34,103 bases of DNA from an uncultured Oscillospiraceae bacterium (GCA_944387055.1 CALXDL010000085.1:1-34103); one strand, 5' to 3'. Counted from the first letter of the stretch, positions 5,952 to 13,531 are shown. A program made the numbers and translations. The notes: generated from the sequence alone by a model not told the origin.

Positions 5952-7085
5952 TCAGGCCCTACCCTGCTCGGCGATGGCCTGACGGAACATGTCCTCCGTC
6001 TGTTCGATAGAGTGCTCCAACGTATATCGCTTGGCATGCTCGGCGTAGCGGCGTTCCATCTCCTCCCGTTCCGCCGGGTGTTCGATCCACTGGTCGATCC
6101 GCTCCGCCAGGGCCTGCGCATCTCCCGCCGGAAACAGGCTCCGCTCATCCAGGGCGAACTGGGGCGTGGCGGAACGGGGCGAGTCCGCGATGACTGGCAC
6201 CAGTCCGCTGGCAAAGGCCTCCATGCAGCTCATCGCTTCAATCTCTGCGTCGGATGTGTGGACATAGAGATCGCACATATGGAGGATCTCGATCAGGCGG
6301 GCCGGCTCGAAGAACTCCATGACGATGGGATTGGGAAGCTTCTTCGCCAACCGGCGGTATTTCTTCTCCAGCGGGCCCTTCCCCGCCAGGATCACCTGGA
6401 GCTCTTTGGCATGGCGGCTCCTGGCCGCCGCTTCGATCAGCACGTCCTGACGCTTCTCGCCCGCATACCGGCCCACCATCAGCACATTGAACCGCCCCTG
6501 CATCCATGCTTCCTTCGGACGCTTGGAATAGAAATACTGGGGACTGATGCCGTTGGAGATCACATGCAGCTGCGCGGTATATGCATGCCGTCGGAGCTGT
6601 TCGGCGATCATCTCGCTGGGACAGTGGATATGCGAGAAGCGGTTGAAGAACGTATCCCGGAAGCGGTCATATACGAAATCGTTCACACGGCGGCTGTTGC
6701 CCATGTGGAGGGTGAAGGTGATGTTCTCAGGCTGGCAGTGGAACGCCGCCGTATGCGGGATGCCCAGCTTCTCCACATGCCGAAGGCCCATGACTCCCAA
6801 AGGAGAGGGCATCATGAAATGGACCACGTCCGCCCAAGCCGCCGCTTTCTCGAACACATGACGGTTCGGGATGGCCAAGCGCATACCCTGACTGGTGATC
6901 AGATGCTCCACCACTGGCACGAACCGCATCTGTCGGACCGCATACTTGTTGGGGCCCGGTTTTCCGGTAGCGATCACCCGCACTTCATTGCCGTGTTCTT
7001 TCAAGGCCATGGCGAACCGCCGGGCGCTGATGGTGGTCCCATTGTTGGCGTCATCGAACTGATCGATGACCAATACGATTCTCAT
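5952..7085 (-). CDS. GT4-family glycosyltransferase (377 aa)
   Basis: A GT-B-fold glycosyltransferase: the N-terminal domain begins MRIVLVIDQFDDANNGTTIS and the C-terminal nucleotide-sugar domain has VLMVGRYAGEKRQDVLIEA, ILAGKGPLEKKYR and the EX7E-type motif EIEAMSCMEAFASG. No transmembrane segment is seen, so it acts on the cytosolic face. It resembles processive or diacylglycerol-type lipid glucosyltransferases of Gram-positive bacteria, but the acceptor cannot be read from the sequence. The start is the ATG at 7085-7083, where the Rossmann strand begins; the ribosome binding site is weak (GAAAGAA). It is monocistronic, with its own promoter at 7150-7178 and terminator at 5911-5940. Confidence 0.88.
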   Translation of the reverse strand: MRIVLVIDQFDDANNGTTISARRFAMALKEHGNEVRVIATGKPGPNKYAVRQMRFVPVVEHLITSQGMRLAIPNRHVFEKAAAWADVVHFMMPSPLGVMGLRHVEKLGIPHTAAFHCQPENITFTLHMGNSRRVNDFVYDRFRDTFFNRFSHIHCPSEMIAEQLRRHAYTAQLHVISNGISPQYFYSKRPKEAWMQGRFNVLMVGRYAGEKRQDVLIEAAARSRHAKELQVILAGKGPLEKKYRRLAKKLPNPIVMEFFEPARLIEILHMCDLYVHTSDAEIEAMSCMEAFASGLVPVIADSPRSATPQFALDERSLFPAGDAQALAERIDQWIEHPAEREEMERRYAEHAKRYTLEHSIEQTEDMFRQAIAEQGRA

Positions 7086-7149
7086 AGTATGACCGTTCTT
7101 TCTTTCGTGTTGCCAACAAGCGCACTCTAAGGCACTCGTTAGACGATTT

Positions 7150-7178
7150 AGTTTACCACGTTCTGGCACTTTTGTCTA
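7150..7178 (-). promoter_or_regulatory. Sigma-A-like promoter of the glycosyltransferase gene
   Basis: On the minus strand TAGACA (7178-7173), a 17-bp spacer and TAAACT (7155-7150) lie 65 bp upstream of the start at 7085. The leader between them contains an imperfect dyad (AACGAGTGC / GCGCTTGTT). Confidence 0.55.
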
Positions 7179-7238
7179 TCGAAAAGGCGTGAAACTTCTG
7201 TTCAGATCCCTTCTTGGCCACCCTATATCTCATAAAGG

Positions 7239-7269
7239 AGCGGCCGCGCGTCGGATACGCGCGGCCGCT
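7239..7269 (-). terminator. Strong GC hairpin, terminator after the TSCPD gene
   Basis: AGCGGCCGCGCGT and ACGCGCGGCCGCT form a perfect 13-bp stem with a 5-nt loop, starting 5 bp after the stop codon at 7274. The following T tract on the minus strand is weak (CCTTTA), so termination efficiency is uncertain. Confidence 0.6.
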
Positions 7270-7273
7270 GTAC

Positions 7274-7534
7274 TCATTTCCCCCGCTGTTCCAGGATCTG
7301 CTCCAGGCCGCGGGCCAGCTGGTCCGGGCAAGAGGTGCCCTTGGCGCCGCAGCGGATCCCCCGCAGGCGCTCCACCGCTTCTTTGGCGGACATGCCCCGT
7401 ACCAAGGCCGAGATACCCTGGAGGTTGCCATGGCACCCGCCAACGACCCGCAGCTCACGGATCACGCCCTGGTCGTCCAGGTCCACCTGCATCTCCCGCG
7501 AGCAAACGCCCTGGGGAGCAAAAGAATACGTCAT
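7274..7534 (-). CDS. TSCPD domain-containing protein (TIGR03905-like), 86 aa
   Basis: The protein carries the TSCPD motif (GTSCPDQLARGL) near its C-terminus and the paired motif VVGGCHGNLQGIS in the middle, the pattern of the small stand-alone TSCPD family related to the C-terminal domain of class II ribonucleotide reductases. Four cysteines (Cys11, and those in GGCHGN, IRCGAK and SCPD) could bind metal. Its biochemical role is not established. The ATG at 7534-7532 follows AAGGAGCGATGATCC. It is a single-gene unit between a probable promoter and a hairpin. Confidence 0.85.
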   Translation of the reverse strand: MTYSFAPQGVCSREMQVDLDDQGVIRELRVVGGCHGNLQGISALVRGMSAKEAVERLRGIRCGAKGTSCPDQLARGLEQILEQRGK

Positions 7535-7591
7535 GGATCATCGCTCCTTTTCCTTGATCTCCTGTCTTTTCCCAGTATTCCTCGGTCGTTT

Positions 7592-7620
7592 AGTGTAACA
7601 CGATCGCGAAAAAAAGACAA
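7592..7620 (-). promoter_or_regulatory. Putative promoter of the TSCPD gene
   Basis: On the minus strand TTGTCT (7620-7615), 17 bp, and TACACT (7597-7592) lie about 58 bp upstream of the start at 7534. Both hexamers match the sigma-A consensus at four of six positions. Confidence 0.4.
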
Positions 7621-7681
7621 GAGGGGCCGCTCTCGTCTAATCCGCAGGGCACGCGGGACGCTGACCGCCCCTGCCCCTATC

Positions 7682-7710
7682 TTGCGCACAGAACGGATGC
7701 ATGATAAGAT
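7682..7710 (+). promoter_or_regulatory. Putative promoter of the cyclase-family gene
   Basis: TTGCGC (7682-7687), a 17-bp spacer and TAAGAT (7705-7710) read rightward, 75 bp before the ATG at 7785. Confidence 0.4.
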
Positions 7711-7784
7711 GGATCTATCACCTTCGCGGCAGCGGAGACCTCTGGCGGCAACGAGCCGTCTCTATGGATGGGAGGACTTGTTGG

Positions 7785-8429
7785 ATGCGTATCTTGGACT
7801 TGACACACATCATCACGGAGGAGATGCCCGTCTACCCTGGGACGGAGCCTCCCAAGCTGCAGCGCGCCAGCACCTATGAGACGGACGGCTTCCGGGAAAC
7901 GAAGCTCACGTTCTTTTCCCACACCGGGACTCACATGGACGCGCCGGCGCATCTCTTTCCAGGCCGGACCACGCTCGATCAGTTCCCGGTCAGCCAGTTC
8001 GTGGGGCGAGCGCTGGTGGTGGACTGCCGGGATCTCCCTTCCGGAGCGCCCATCTCCATGGAGCGGGTACGCCGTTATGGCGCCCGGGCGGAAGCGGCAG
8101 ACTTCCTGCTCTTCTCCCTTGGCTGGGACCGGAAATGGGGCACGCCCGAGTATTTCGAAGGGTATCCCTGCATCGACGAGGACGTCCTCTCGTTCGTCCT
8201 GCGCACTGGCAAGAAAGGGATCGGCTTCGACGCCATCAGCATAGACCCTGTCCAGGACGAGACCCTGCCCCGGCACCGGAAGCTCTTCCAAGCGCATGAT
8301 ATCGTGAACATCGAGAACCTGCGGGGCCTGGACCAGTGCGGCGATCAGCTCTTCTGGTTCTTCGCTCTGCCCCTGCGCCAGATCGACGCGGATGGCGCTC
8401 CCATCCGGGCCGTGGCTTTCTGGGAGTGA
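7785..8429 (+). CDS. Cyclase-family metal-dependent hydrolase (kynurenine-formamidase-like), 214 aa
   Basis: The protein begins MRILDLTHIITEEMPVYPG and contains HTGTHMDAPAH, the metal-binding signature of the cyclase/kynurenine formamidase (PF04199) family. A later segment (KGIGFDAISIDPV) is also typical. Family members hydrolyse amide or ester bonds of small aromatic or cyclic substrates, but no kynurenine-pathway neighbours are present, so the substrate is unknown. The ATG at 7785 was chosen because GGGAGG lies 9-10 bp upstream and because the family N-terminus starts there; the longer in-frame extension has no ribosome binding site. It appears to be transcribed alone. Confidence 0.85.
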   Translation: MRILDLTHIITEEMPVYPGTEPPKLQRASTYETDGFRETKLTFFSHTGTHMDAPAHLFPGRTTLDQFPVSQFVGRALVVDCRDLPSGAPISMERVRRYGARAEAADFLLFSLGWDRKWGTPEYFEGYPCIDEDVLSFVLRTGKKGIGFDAISIDPVQDETLPRHRKLFQAHDIVNIENLRGLDQCGDQLFWFFALPLRQIDADGAPIRAVAFWE

Positions 8430-8471
8430 CCTGCTTCCCAACTCCCTCAGGGCCCTTCGAGGGGACCTCTC

Positions 8472-8504
8472 ACCGCCCGCCCATCCCTTGATGGAACGGG
8501 CGGT
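8472..8504 (+). terminator. Hairpin after the cyclase-family gene
   Basis: ACCGCCCG (8472-8479) pairs with CGGGCGGT (8497-8504), with an inner CCATC/GATGG helix in the loop. There is no clear T tract, so it is a possible, not certain, terminator. Confidence 0.4.
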
Positions 8505-8541
8505 GCTGCTTATCCACATGGCATGCGTGCCATTCTCCTCC

Positions 8542-8601
8542 TTGACAACATCGATATTCGATATTATACTATCTATAGGGATAACGATATTCGATATTAT
8601 A
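8542..8601 (+). promoter_or_regulatory. Promoter and duplicated operator of the PadR/DUF2812 operon
   Basis: A perfect -35 TTGACA (8542-8547), a 17-bp spacer and -10 TATACT (8565-8570) precede the PadR start. A 17-bp element CGATATTCGATATTATA occurs twice, at 8552-8568 (inside the spacer and -10) and at 8585-8601 (just before the ribosome binding site), 33 bp apart in the same orientation. Binding at both would block initiation and possibly translation, which suggests PadR autorepression. Confidence 0.78.
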
Positions 8602-8619
8602 AAAAAAGGGGGTGTCCGC

Positions 8620-8946
8620 ATGGCCAGAGGGAAGTTCCAGACCCTGACAGAGCAGATGTTCTACATCCTCCTGTGCCTGCGGCAAGAACGGTGCGGTACG
8701 GACATGATGGCCTGGATCTCTGAGATCACCGGCGGCCGGGTGGCGGTGGGACCAGGGACACTGTACAACCTGCTGGAACAGTTCCAACAGGCCGGATACA
8801 TCCGGGAGACCAAGGTGGAGGGCCGCAAGCGGAGCTATCTCCTCACCACCGCCGGACGGGACGCGCTGGAGGCAGAGGTCAGCCGTCTCCGAGCGCTGAT
8901 CGCCGATCATGAGCGGCTGACGGGAATGGAGGGAGACGCCATATGA
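8620..8946 (+). CDS. PadR-family transcriptional regulator (108 aa)
   Basis: A short winged-helix PadR protein: EQMFYILLCLRQERCGTDMM, then VAVGPGTLYNLLEQFQQAGY (recognition helix) and the wing with RKRSYLLTTAGRDALEAEV. PadR proteins repress their own operon and are released by ligands or stress. The ATG at 8620 follows AGGGGGTGTCCGC. Its TGA overlaps the ATG of the DUF2812 gene (ATGA), so the two are translationally coupled. The twin operator at 8552-8601 is the probable target. In related operons PadR controls a DUF2812 membrane protein; the signal sensed is unknown. Confidence 0.9.
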   Translation: MARGKFQTLTEQMFYILLCLRQERCGTDMMAWISEITGGRVAVGPGTLYNLLEQFQQAGYIRETKVEGRKRSYLLTTAGRDALEAEVSRLRALIADHERLTGMEGDAI

Positions 8947-10352
8947 GAAACACGAAGCGGGAGTGGATGCCCCTGTACGGCTTTCTGGACCGGAGGCGGG
9001 TAACGGACCATCTGTCAGACATGGCTGCCAGAGGCTGGCTGCTGGACCGGCTGGGAAGCTGGTCCTGGCGGTACCGGCGGACAGAGCCGAAGCAGCTCCG
9101 GTTCGCCATCACCTTTTTCGCCGGGGCCGGGCGGTTCTCCCCTACCCCGACGGAGGGGCTGGAGACCTTGCAGGACTATTGCGCTCAGGCCGGATGGCAG
9201 CCTGCAGCCAGCTTGGACCAGGTCCAGATATTCTATAACGAGGATCTGGAAGCCGTCCCCATCGAGACGGACCCGGCGGCGGAGCTGGACAATATCCGGC
9301 GGAGCATCGGCAAGCCCCTGGTCCGGAGCTATCTGAGCCTATTGCTGCTCTGCCTGCTGGAGGTGGGGCTCCAATGCTGGCAGCTCCTGCAGGACCCGGT
9401 GCGCGTCCTGGCCAACACCACTACCCTCATCGCGGCCACGGCCTATCTGCCGCTCCTGGCGACCACGGCGGCAGGCCTGCTGCTGTACCATCGCTGGCGG
9501 CGGCGGGCGGCAGCCGCCGCGGAGGCGGGAGTGCATTTGCCGGACCTGCGGAGCGCCCGGGGGCTGAGCATCCTGGTGATCATCTGGTCAGCGCTGGTGA
9601 TCGTGGGGACGTTCGCCTCCCTCAGCCGATCCGCCGGGATGGTGCTGCTGACCATGGGGATGCTGCTGTTTTTCAGCCTGACCTATTTCCTGGCCGACGC
9701 TGCCCGGAGATCCCTCCAACAGCTGCGGTGCCCGCCCTGGTCCAACATCCTGGTGACCATCGTGGTGATCATTGCCCTGAGCGCAGGGGGCCTGGTGGGA
9801 CTGTTCGCCCTCATCATACGAAATGCCGGCACCGGCTGGCTGGAGGACCGCCCGCCGGTGGAAACCTACACCGCCCACGGCATGACCTGGTCCGTATACG
9901 CCGACCCCATCCCCCTGCGGGTGGAGGATCTGATGGACATCGACTACGACCGCTGGTCCACGGAGGCGGATATGGAGTGGTCCCCCCTGGCCACCCACGG
10001 GGAGTACCGGCAGGATGCCCGGCTGGGAGACCAGGGTCTGCCGGAGCTGCGCTACGAGATCGTCACCGTGGAGATCCCCTTCCTCTACGACCTGTGCAAG
10101 CGAGACTTCATCCAATGGATGGAGCGGGACAATGATCACCTGCCGCCGGAATATTGGGATGAATACCGCCCCGTAGCCTCAGAGCCCTGGGGCGCGGAGG
10201 ATGTCCTCCAGCAGTATTCCGGCGGGGAACCGCGTGATCAGTTCCTCCTGTGCTGGGAGGGCCGAATGGTGGAGGTCCAGCTGCTGCATTGGGACCGTGA
10301 CCTGACGGCGGACCAGAAGGCCGTCATCGGGGAAAAGCTCAAAAACGCATGA
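8943..10352 (+). CDS. DUF2812 domain membrane protein (469 aa)
   Basis: The N-terminal about 115 residues match the DUF2812 pattern (MPLYGFLDRRRVTDHLSDMA, GWLLD, and a WRYRR strand followed by YCAQAGWQ). Five hydrophobic segments follow at about 130-149, 159-182, 207-227, 231-251 and 268-292. The last about 175 residues are a soluble tail rich in Trp, Tyr, Asp and Glu; with five membrane spans the tail would lie outside if the N-terminus is inside. The start overlaps the PadR stop. The partnership with a PadR regulator suggests an inducible membrane or envelope response protein, but its function is not known. Confidence 0.85.
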   Translation: MRNTKREWMPLYGFLDRRRVTDHLSDMAARGWLLDRLGSWSWRYRRTEPKQLRFAITFFAGAGRFSPTPTEGLETLQDYCAQAGWQPAASLDQVQIFYNEDLEAVPIETDPAAELDNIRRSIGKPLVRSYLSLLLLCLLEVGLQCWQLLQDPVRVLANTTTLIAATAYLPLLATTAAGLLLYHRWRRRAAAAAEAGVHLPDLRSARGLSILVIIWSALVIVGTFASLSRSAGMVLLTMGMLLFFSLTYFLADAARRSLQQLRCPPWSNILVTIVVIIALSAGGLVGLFALIIRNAGTGWLEDRPPVETYTAHGMTWSVYADPIPLRVEDLMDIDYDRWSTEADMEWSPLATHGEYRQDARLGDQGLPELRYEIVTVEIPFLYDLCKRDFIQWMERDNDHLPPEYWDEYRPVASEPWGAEDVLQQYSGGEPRDQFLLCWEGRMVEVQLLHWDRDLTADQKAVIGEKLKNA

Positions 10353-10389
10353 CAACAGCCGGGAGAGGGCAGCCTCTCCCGGCTGTTGT
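10352..10389. terminator. Bidirectional terminator between the DUF2812 gene and spo0A
   Basis: ACAACAGCCGGGAGAGG and its exact complement form a 17-bp stem (10352-10368 and 10373-10389) with a 4-nt loop, placed between two convergent stop codons. T tracts are short on both sides, but stem strength and position favour termination of both genes. Confidence 0.72.
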
Positions 10390-10400
10390 TCTGCCGCGCT

Positions 10401-11159
10401 TTATGCTCTCCGGTCCTTTCGCTGCTCCAGTACCAGACGGTCTGCGATCATCGCGATGAACTCGCTGTTGGTCGGCTTGCCTTTGGCGTTGGAAACGGTG
10501 TATCCGAAAAACTTCTGCAGCGTCTCCAGGTCGCCTCGGTCCCAAGCCACCTCGATGGAGTGGCGGATGGCCCGTTCCACGCGGGAGGGCGTGGTCCCAA
10601 AGCGCTTGGCCACCTCTGGATATAGGACCTTGGTGACGGCATTGATCACATCCATGTCGTCCACCGCGATCATGATGGCCTCCCGCAGATACTGATAGCC
10701 CTTGATATGCGCAGGGACGCCGATCTCATGGATGATGGAGGTCACCAGGTTCTTCAGTTCCGCTGGATACGCCTCCTCCTGGGCGCCCTGGCTGAACACT
10801 GCCCGCATCCGGTCCAGCAGCGCGCTGGTCTCACAGGGTTTGGAGAGGAAATAGACCGCCCCCAGCTCCACGGCCTCTGCCACCGTGCGGTCGCTGCAAA
10901 AGGCGGAGAGGATGATGACCTTCGTCTCCAGCCCCCGGTCCTTGAGTTCTTTCATCACGCTGAGCCCATCCACGCCCGGAAGGACCACGTCCATCAAGAC
11001 CAAGTCGGGCACCTGTTCCTCGATCGCCCTCAGGGCCTCAGTCCCACTCCCTACAGAATCCAATACCGTGAATCCATCTGTCTCGTCTATGGTCTCCCGC
11101 AGCATGGCGCGGAATTCCTCATTGGCGTCTGCCAGTAATACAGTCTTCCTGATGTCCAT
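10401..11159 (-). CDS. spo0A: Sporulation master response regulator Spo0A (252 aa)
   Basis: The receiver domain (1-120) has the acidic residue Asp11, the phosphorylation site Asp57 ([13 protein letters not shown]) and Lys107 in FLSKPCE. The C-terminal effector domain contains the invariant Spo0A signature ([20 protein letters not shown] and [16 protein letters not shown]). Phosphorylated Spo0A binds 0A boxes and switches cells into sporulation. The ATG at 11159-11157 follows AAGGACAAGGGAAAC; the longer frame lacks a ribosome binding site. As in many Firmicutes it lies just downstream of spoIVB, but here a convergent NUDIX gene separates them. A promoter and a 0A-box match lie upstream (11293-11358). 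Confidence 0.97.
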   Translation of the reverse strand: MDIRKTVLLADANEEFRAMLRETIDETDGFTVLDSVGSGTEALRAIEEQVPDLVLMDVVLPGVDGLSVMKELKDRGLETKVIILSAFCSDRTVAEAVELGAVYFLSKPCETSALLDRMRAVFSQGAQEEAYPAELKNLVTSIIHEIGVPAHIKGYQYLREAIMIAVDDMDVINAVTKVLYPEVAKRFGTTPSRVERAIRHSIEVAWDRGDLETLQKFFGYTVSNAKGKPTNSEFIAMIADRLVLEQRKDRRA

Positions 11160-11292
11160 GTTTCCCTTGTCCTTTTCCTGAATTTTTGTGCGTAAGGTAA
11201 ACCATTTCGGGCATTGCGTGTCTCTCATTACCGCGGATCGAGACACCGCCCATATGCGACGGATCCATGAAGCTTCAAATCACGTTTTCTAT

Positions 11293-11321
11293 AAATTAGC
11301 ATAAACGGACAGCTTTTTCAA
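11293..11321 (-). promoter_or_regulatory. Putative spo0A promoter
   Basis: On the minus strand TTGAAA (11321-11316), a 17-bp spacer and TAATTT (11298-11293) lie about 135 bp upstream of the spo0A start. A heptamer matching the 0A box (TGTCGAA on the minus strand, 11352-11358) lies about 30 bp upstream of the -35. Confidence 0.5.
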
Positions 11322-11465
11322 CTAGGAACTGTAAATAAATTCCAAGAATCATTCGACAGTTTTTTTGAGACGATCCTCCGGTGCCTGCTACTGCAAGGAC
11401 TTGCGCCATCGCCGCTCTCCCAGCAGCGGCTGGGAGCCGCCGCTGCGTCCGGCATTCCATGCCCA

Positions 11466-11494
11466 TTGCGTCGGGGCTCGTTTCCCGCTATAAT
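11466..11494 (+). promoter_or_regulatory. Sigma-A-like promoter of the NUDIX gene
   Basis: TTGCGT (11466-11471), a 17-bp spacer and a perfect TATAAT (11489-11494) read rightward. The predicted leader to the NUDIX ATG at 11653 is about 150 nt. Confidence 0.55.
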
Positions 11495-11652
11495 ATCTTT
11501 GCGGATGGATACGGTGTCCTCTCCTTTTTCCAGCGCTTTTGAGGAGATGCCTGTCATAGCGGGAGGTCCGCATCGCCCCGGCTGTCTCGTCCGGTGTCTG
11601 GAACGGACGGGCTGGATCGCGCATGTTTTTATTTTAGGAAAGGTGGATCTCT

Positions 11653-12219
11653 ATGGATCTGATCGAGCGATTGGAACAGTACCATCCATGGAACGAGCAA
11701 GAGGAGCGAGACCGGGAGGAGCTGCTGCGGCGCCTGCGCAGTGGTGAGGCGCTCTACGGCCGGGAGAACCCCTCGGCGCATCTGACTGCTTCGGCCTGGG
11801 TCGTGAGCCCGGATCGCCGGCAGGTGCTGATGGCCTATCACGATCTGTATGACTCCTGGGCCTGGCTGGGCGGCCATGCCGATGGAGAGCGGGATCTCTT
11901 GGCAGTTGCCCTGCGGGAGGTCCGGGAGGAAAGCGGCCTCATAGAGGTGCGCCCAGTGTCTCCGGAGCTTTATTCCCTGGAGATCCTCACGGTAGATGGA
12001 CATGAGAAGCACGGACGCTACGTCTCCTCTCATCTGCATCTGAACGTCACGTTCCTCCTGGAAGCGGACCCAGCCGCGCCAGTCCGCCCCAGGCCAGGAG
12101 AGAACAGCCGGGTGGGGTGGTTCGGTCTCGAAGAGGCAGTCTCCGCCTCTTCAGAGCCCTGGTTCCAAGCGCGTATCTACCGGAAACTCAACGAAAAATT
12201 GGCAGCAGTCAAATGTTGA
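11653..12219 (+). CDS. NUDIX hydrolase (188 aa)
   Basis: The NUDIX box is GGHADGERDLLAVALREVRE followed by ESGL, with the REVREESG core intact. The early Glu of the classical motif is replaced by Arg, as is common in GGHADG-type members. The N-terminal about 45 residues are acidic and helical, and later strands (HGRYVSSHLHLNVTFLLE) complete the fold. NUDIX enzymes hydrolyse nucleoside-diphosphate-linked compounds; the substrate is not predictable here. The ATG at 11653 follows AGGAAAGGTGGATCTCT. It lies between spo0A and spoIVB on the opposite strand, an insertion into a normally tight pair. Confidence 0.9.
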   Translation: MDLIERLEQYHPWNEQEERDREELLRRLRSGEALYGRENPSAHLTASAWVVSPDRRQVLMAYHDLYDSWAWLGGHADGERDLLAVALREVREESGLIEVRPVSPELYSLEILTVDGHEKHGRYVSSHLHLNVTFLLEADPAAPVRPRPGENSRVGWFGLEEAVSASSEPWFQARIYRKLNEKLAAVKC

Positions 12220-12256
12220 TGTTCTCATATCCCCCAAGGAGGATGACCAAGTACAG

Positions 12257-12294
12257 CGTCGGACGGCGAGAGGATGATCCCCCGCCGTCCGGCG
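12257..12294. terminator. Hairpin between convergent NUDIX and spoIVB genes
   Basis: CGGACGGCG (12260-12268) pairs with CGCCGTCCG (12283-12291), and outer GC pairs extend the stem. It sits between two stop codons and may terminate both transcripts, but T tracts are poor. Confidence 0.5.
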
Positions 12295-12319
12295 CCCATT
12301 GATCTATCTCTTTTTCCCG

Positions 12320-13387
12320 TCAAGCCGCCGGTCCATGTGCGCTCTCGCCTGCCGTCAGCATATTTTCAAGGAAAATTCCATAACCTTTCGTTGGATCGTT
12401 CAGCAGCACATGGGTCACAGCACCCACGAATCTCCCGTCCTGGAGGATCGGGCTGCCGGACATGCCCTGGACGATGCCGCCTGTGGCGGCGATCAGTTCC
12501 GGGTCGGTCACGGAGATCACGAGATCCCGCCCGTCCACGGCATCGTCCACGATCTTCAATATCTCGATATCATATTCTTCCACGACATCTCCCTGGATAT
12601 TGGACAAGATCGTCGCTGGCCCAGTCTGGACCTCGCTGGGAGATGCCACCGGCACGGCCTGTCCCATGGAGGCCGTCAGGTCGTTCTCGCCCATGGTCCC
12701 GAATATCCCGTTTCCGGTATTCGCGTACAGCGTGCCGAGGTCTCTGCTCAAGTCGAAATCGCCCCGCAGTTCTCCGGCAGAGCCTGCCTCGCCCTTTTTC
12801 ACCGCTTTGACTGTGGAAGGCAGGATGGAACCAGAGGAGAACGGCATCAGCAGTGCCGTATCCGTATCTGTGATGCCATGTCCCAGCGCACCGAACACGT
12901 CGCTCTCCGGATCGTAGAACGTCATGGTCCCGATCCCTGCCATGCTGTCGCGGATCCACGCGCCGATGCTGTAGGCGCCCGCCTCATCCTGCTCTGGAGA
13001 GACTGCCAGTGTCATGGCCTTGCCGCCCCGGCGTACCTGGAGATCCGTCTCCTCCTGGCCGTTCTTTTGCAGCAGGGACCGGAACTGTTCTGTGGAAGTC
13101 ACGGAAACACCGCCGCATTTGACGATGATATCACCGCTGCGCAGTCCGCAGCTCTCGGCCGGCGTACCATCTTCCGGCGGCTTGACGACCATCACGCCGC
13201 GGGCAAACAGCTTGATGCCTACCGTGTGTCCCACAGGGATCAGCATGCGGGCGGAAGCGGTCTGCGCGGCGTCCGCCGCCGTCACACCGGCAGCCCGAAC
13301 AGGCATCGCCGCACACAGCAGCAACGCCAAAAGGACCGCCGCTCCGCCCCGCAGGAGTCCTTTGGTTTTTTGATGTGGTCCATACAT
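12320..13387 (-). CDS. spoIVB: SpoIVB serine peptidase (S55), 355 aa
   Basis: A basic N-terminus and hydrophobic segment (about 10-32) anchor or export the protein into the space between the forespore membranes. A PDZ domain follows (about 55-135), then the S55 peptidase domain. The likely triad is His170 (GALGHGITD), Asp295 and Ser310 (GMSGSP); the Asp-Ser spacing of 15 equals that of Bacillus SpoIVB. SpoIVB is made in the forespore and triggers processing of pro-sigma-K in the mother cell. The ATG at 13387-13385 follows AAAGGGGTGATCTC. It is upstream of spo0A in transcription order and downstream of the ftsZ terminator. Confidence 0.96.
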   Translation of the reverse strand: MYGPHQKTKGLLRGGAAVLLALLLCAAMPVRAAGVTAADAAQTASARMLIPVGHTVGIKLFARGVMVVKPPEDGTPAESCGLRSGDIIVKCGGVSVTSTEQFRSLLQKNGQEETDLQVRRGGKAMTLAVSPEQDEAGAYSIGAWIRDSMAGIGTMTFYDPESDVFGALGHGITDTDTALLMPFSSGSILPSTVKAVKKGEAGSAGELRGDFDLSRDLGTLYANTGNGIFGTMGENDLTASMGQAVPVASPSEVQTGPATILSNIQGDVVEEYDIEILKIVDDAVDGRDLVISVTDPELIAATGGIVQGMSGSPILQDGRFVGAVTHVLLNDPTKGYGIFLENMLTAGESAHGPAA

Positions 13388-13411
13388 GAGATCACCCCTT
13401 TCCGAAACGCG

Positions 13412-13436
13412 GCCGGCAAACATCTCATTTGCCGGC
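13412..13436 (-). other. Inverted repeat in the spoIVB leader
   Basis: GCCGGCAAA and TTTGCCGGC form a perfect 9-bp inverted repeat with a 7-nt spacer, 25 bp upstream of the spoIVB start. It could be an mRNA hairpin or an operator. I could not identify a convincing sporulation-sigma promoter nearby. Confidence 0.45.
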
Positions 13437-13531
13437 ACCGTTATCTTCTGCGAAATCCTGCAGACCACCCGAAGCAAAAAGCGGCAGCACCGCCAAGGAA
13501 AAAAGCGGACCCCTGACAGATGCCCGGATAC

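Larger units (their letters stand above)
11160..11652. other. Intergenic region between divergent spo0A and NUDIX genes
   Basis: This 493-bp stretch has no supported gene. It holds the spo0A leader and promoter (11293-11321), a 0A-box-like heptamer (11352-11358), two mutually exclusive hairpins (CTCCCAGC/GCTGGGAG at 11417-11436 and GCAGCGGC/GCCGCTGC at 11423-11446), and a rightward promoter at 11466-11494. Short frames within it lack ribosome binding sites. Confidence 0.55.

Noticed and set aside
11318..11557. 79-residue leftward frame in the spo0A upstream gap
   Set aside because: No ribosome binding site before its ATG, and it runs through the putative spo0A promoter and 0A box; composition does not look like a protein.
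12299..13516. 405-residue rightward open frame opposite spoIVB
   Set aside because: Antisense to SpoIVB, whose PDZ domain and triad are clear; no ribosome binding site or motif supports the frame.
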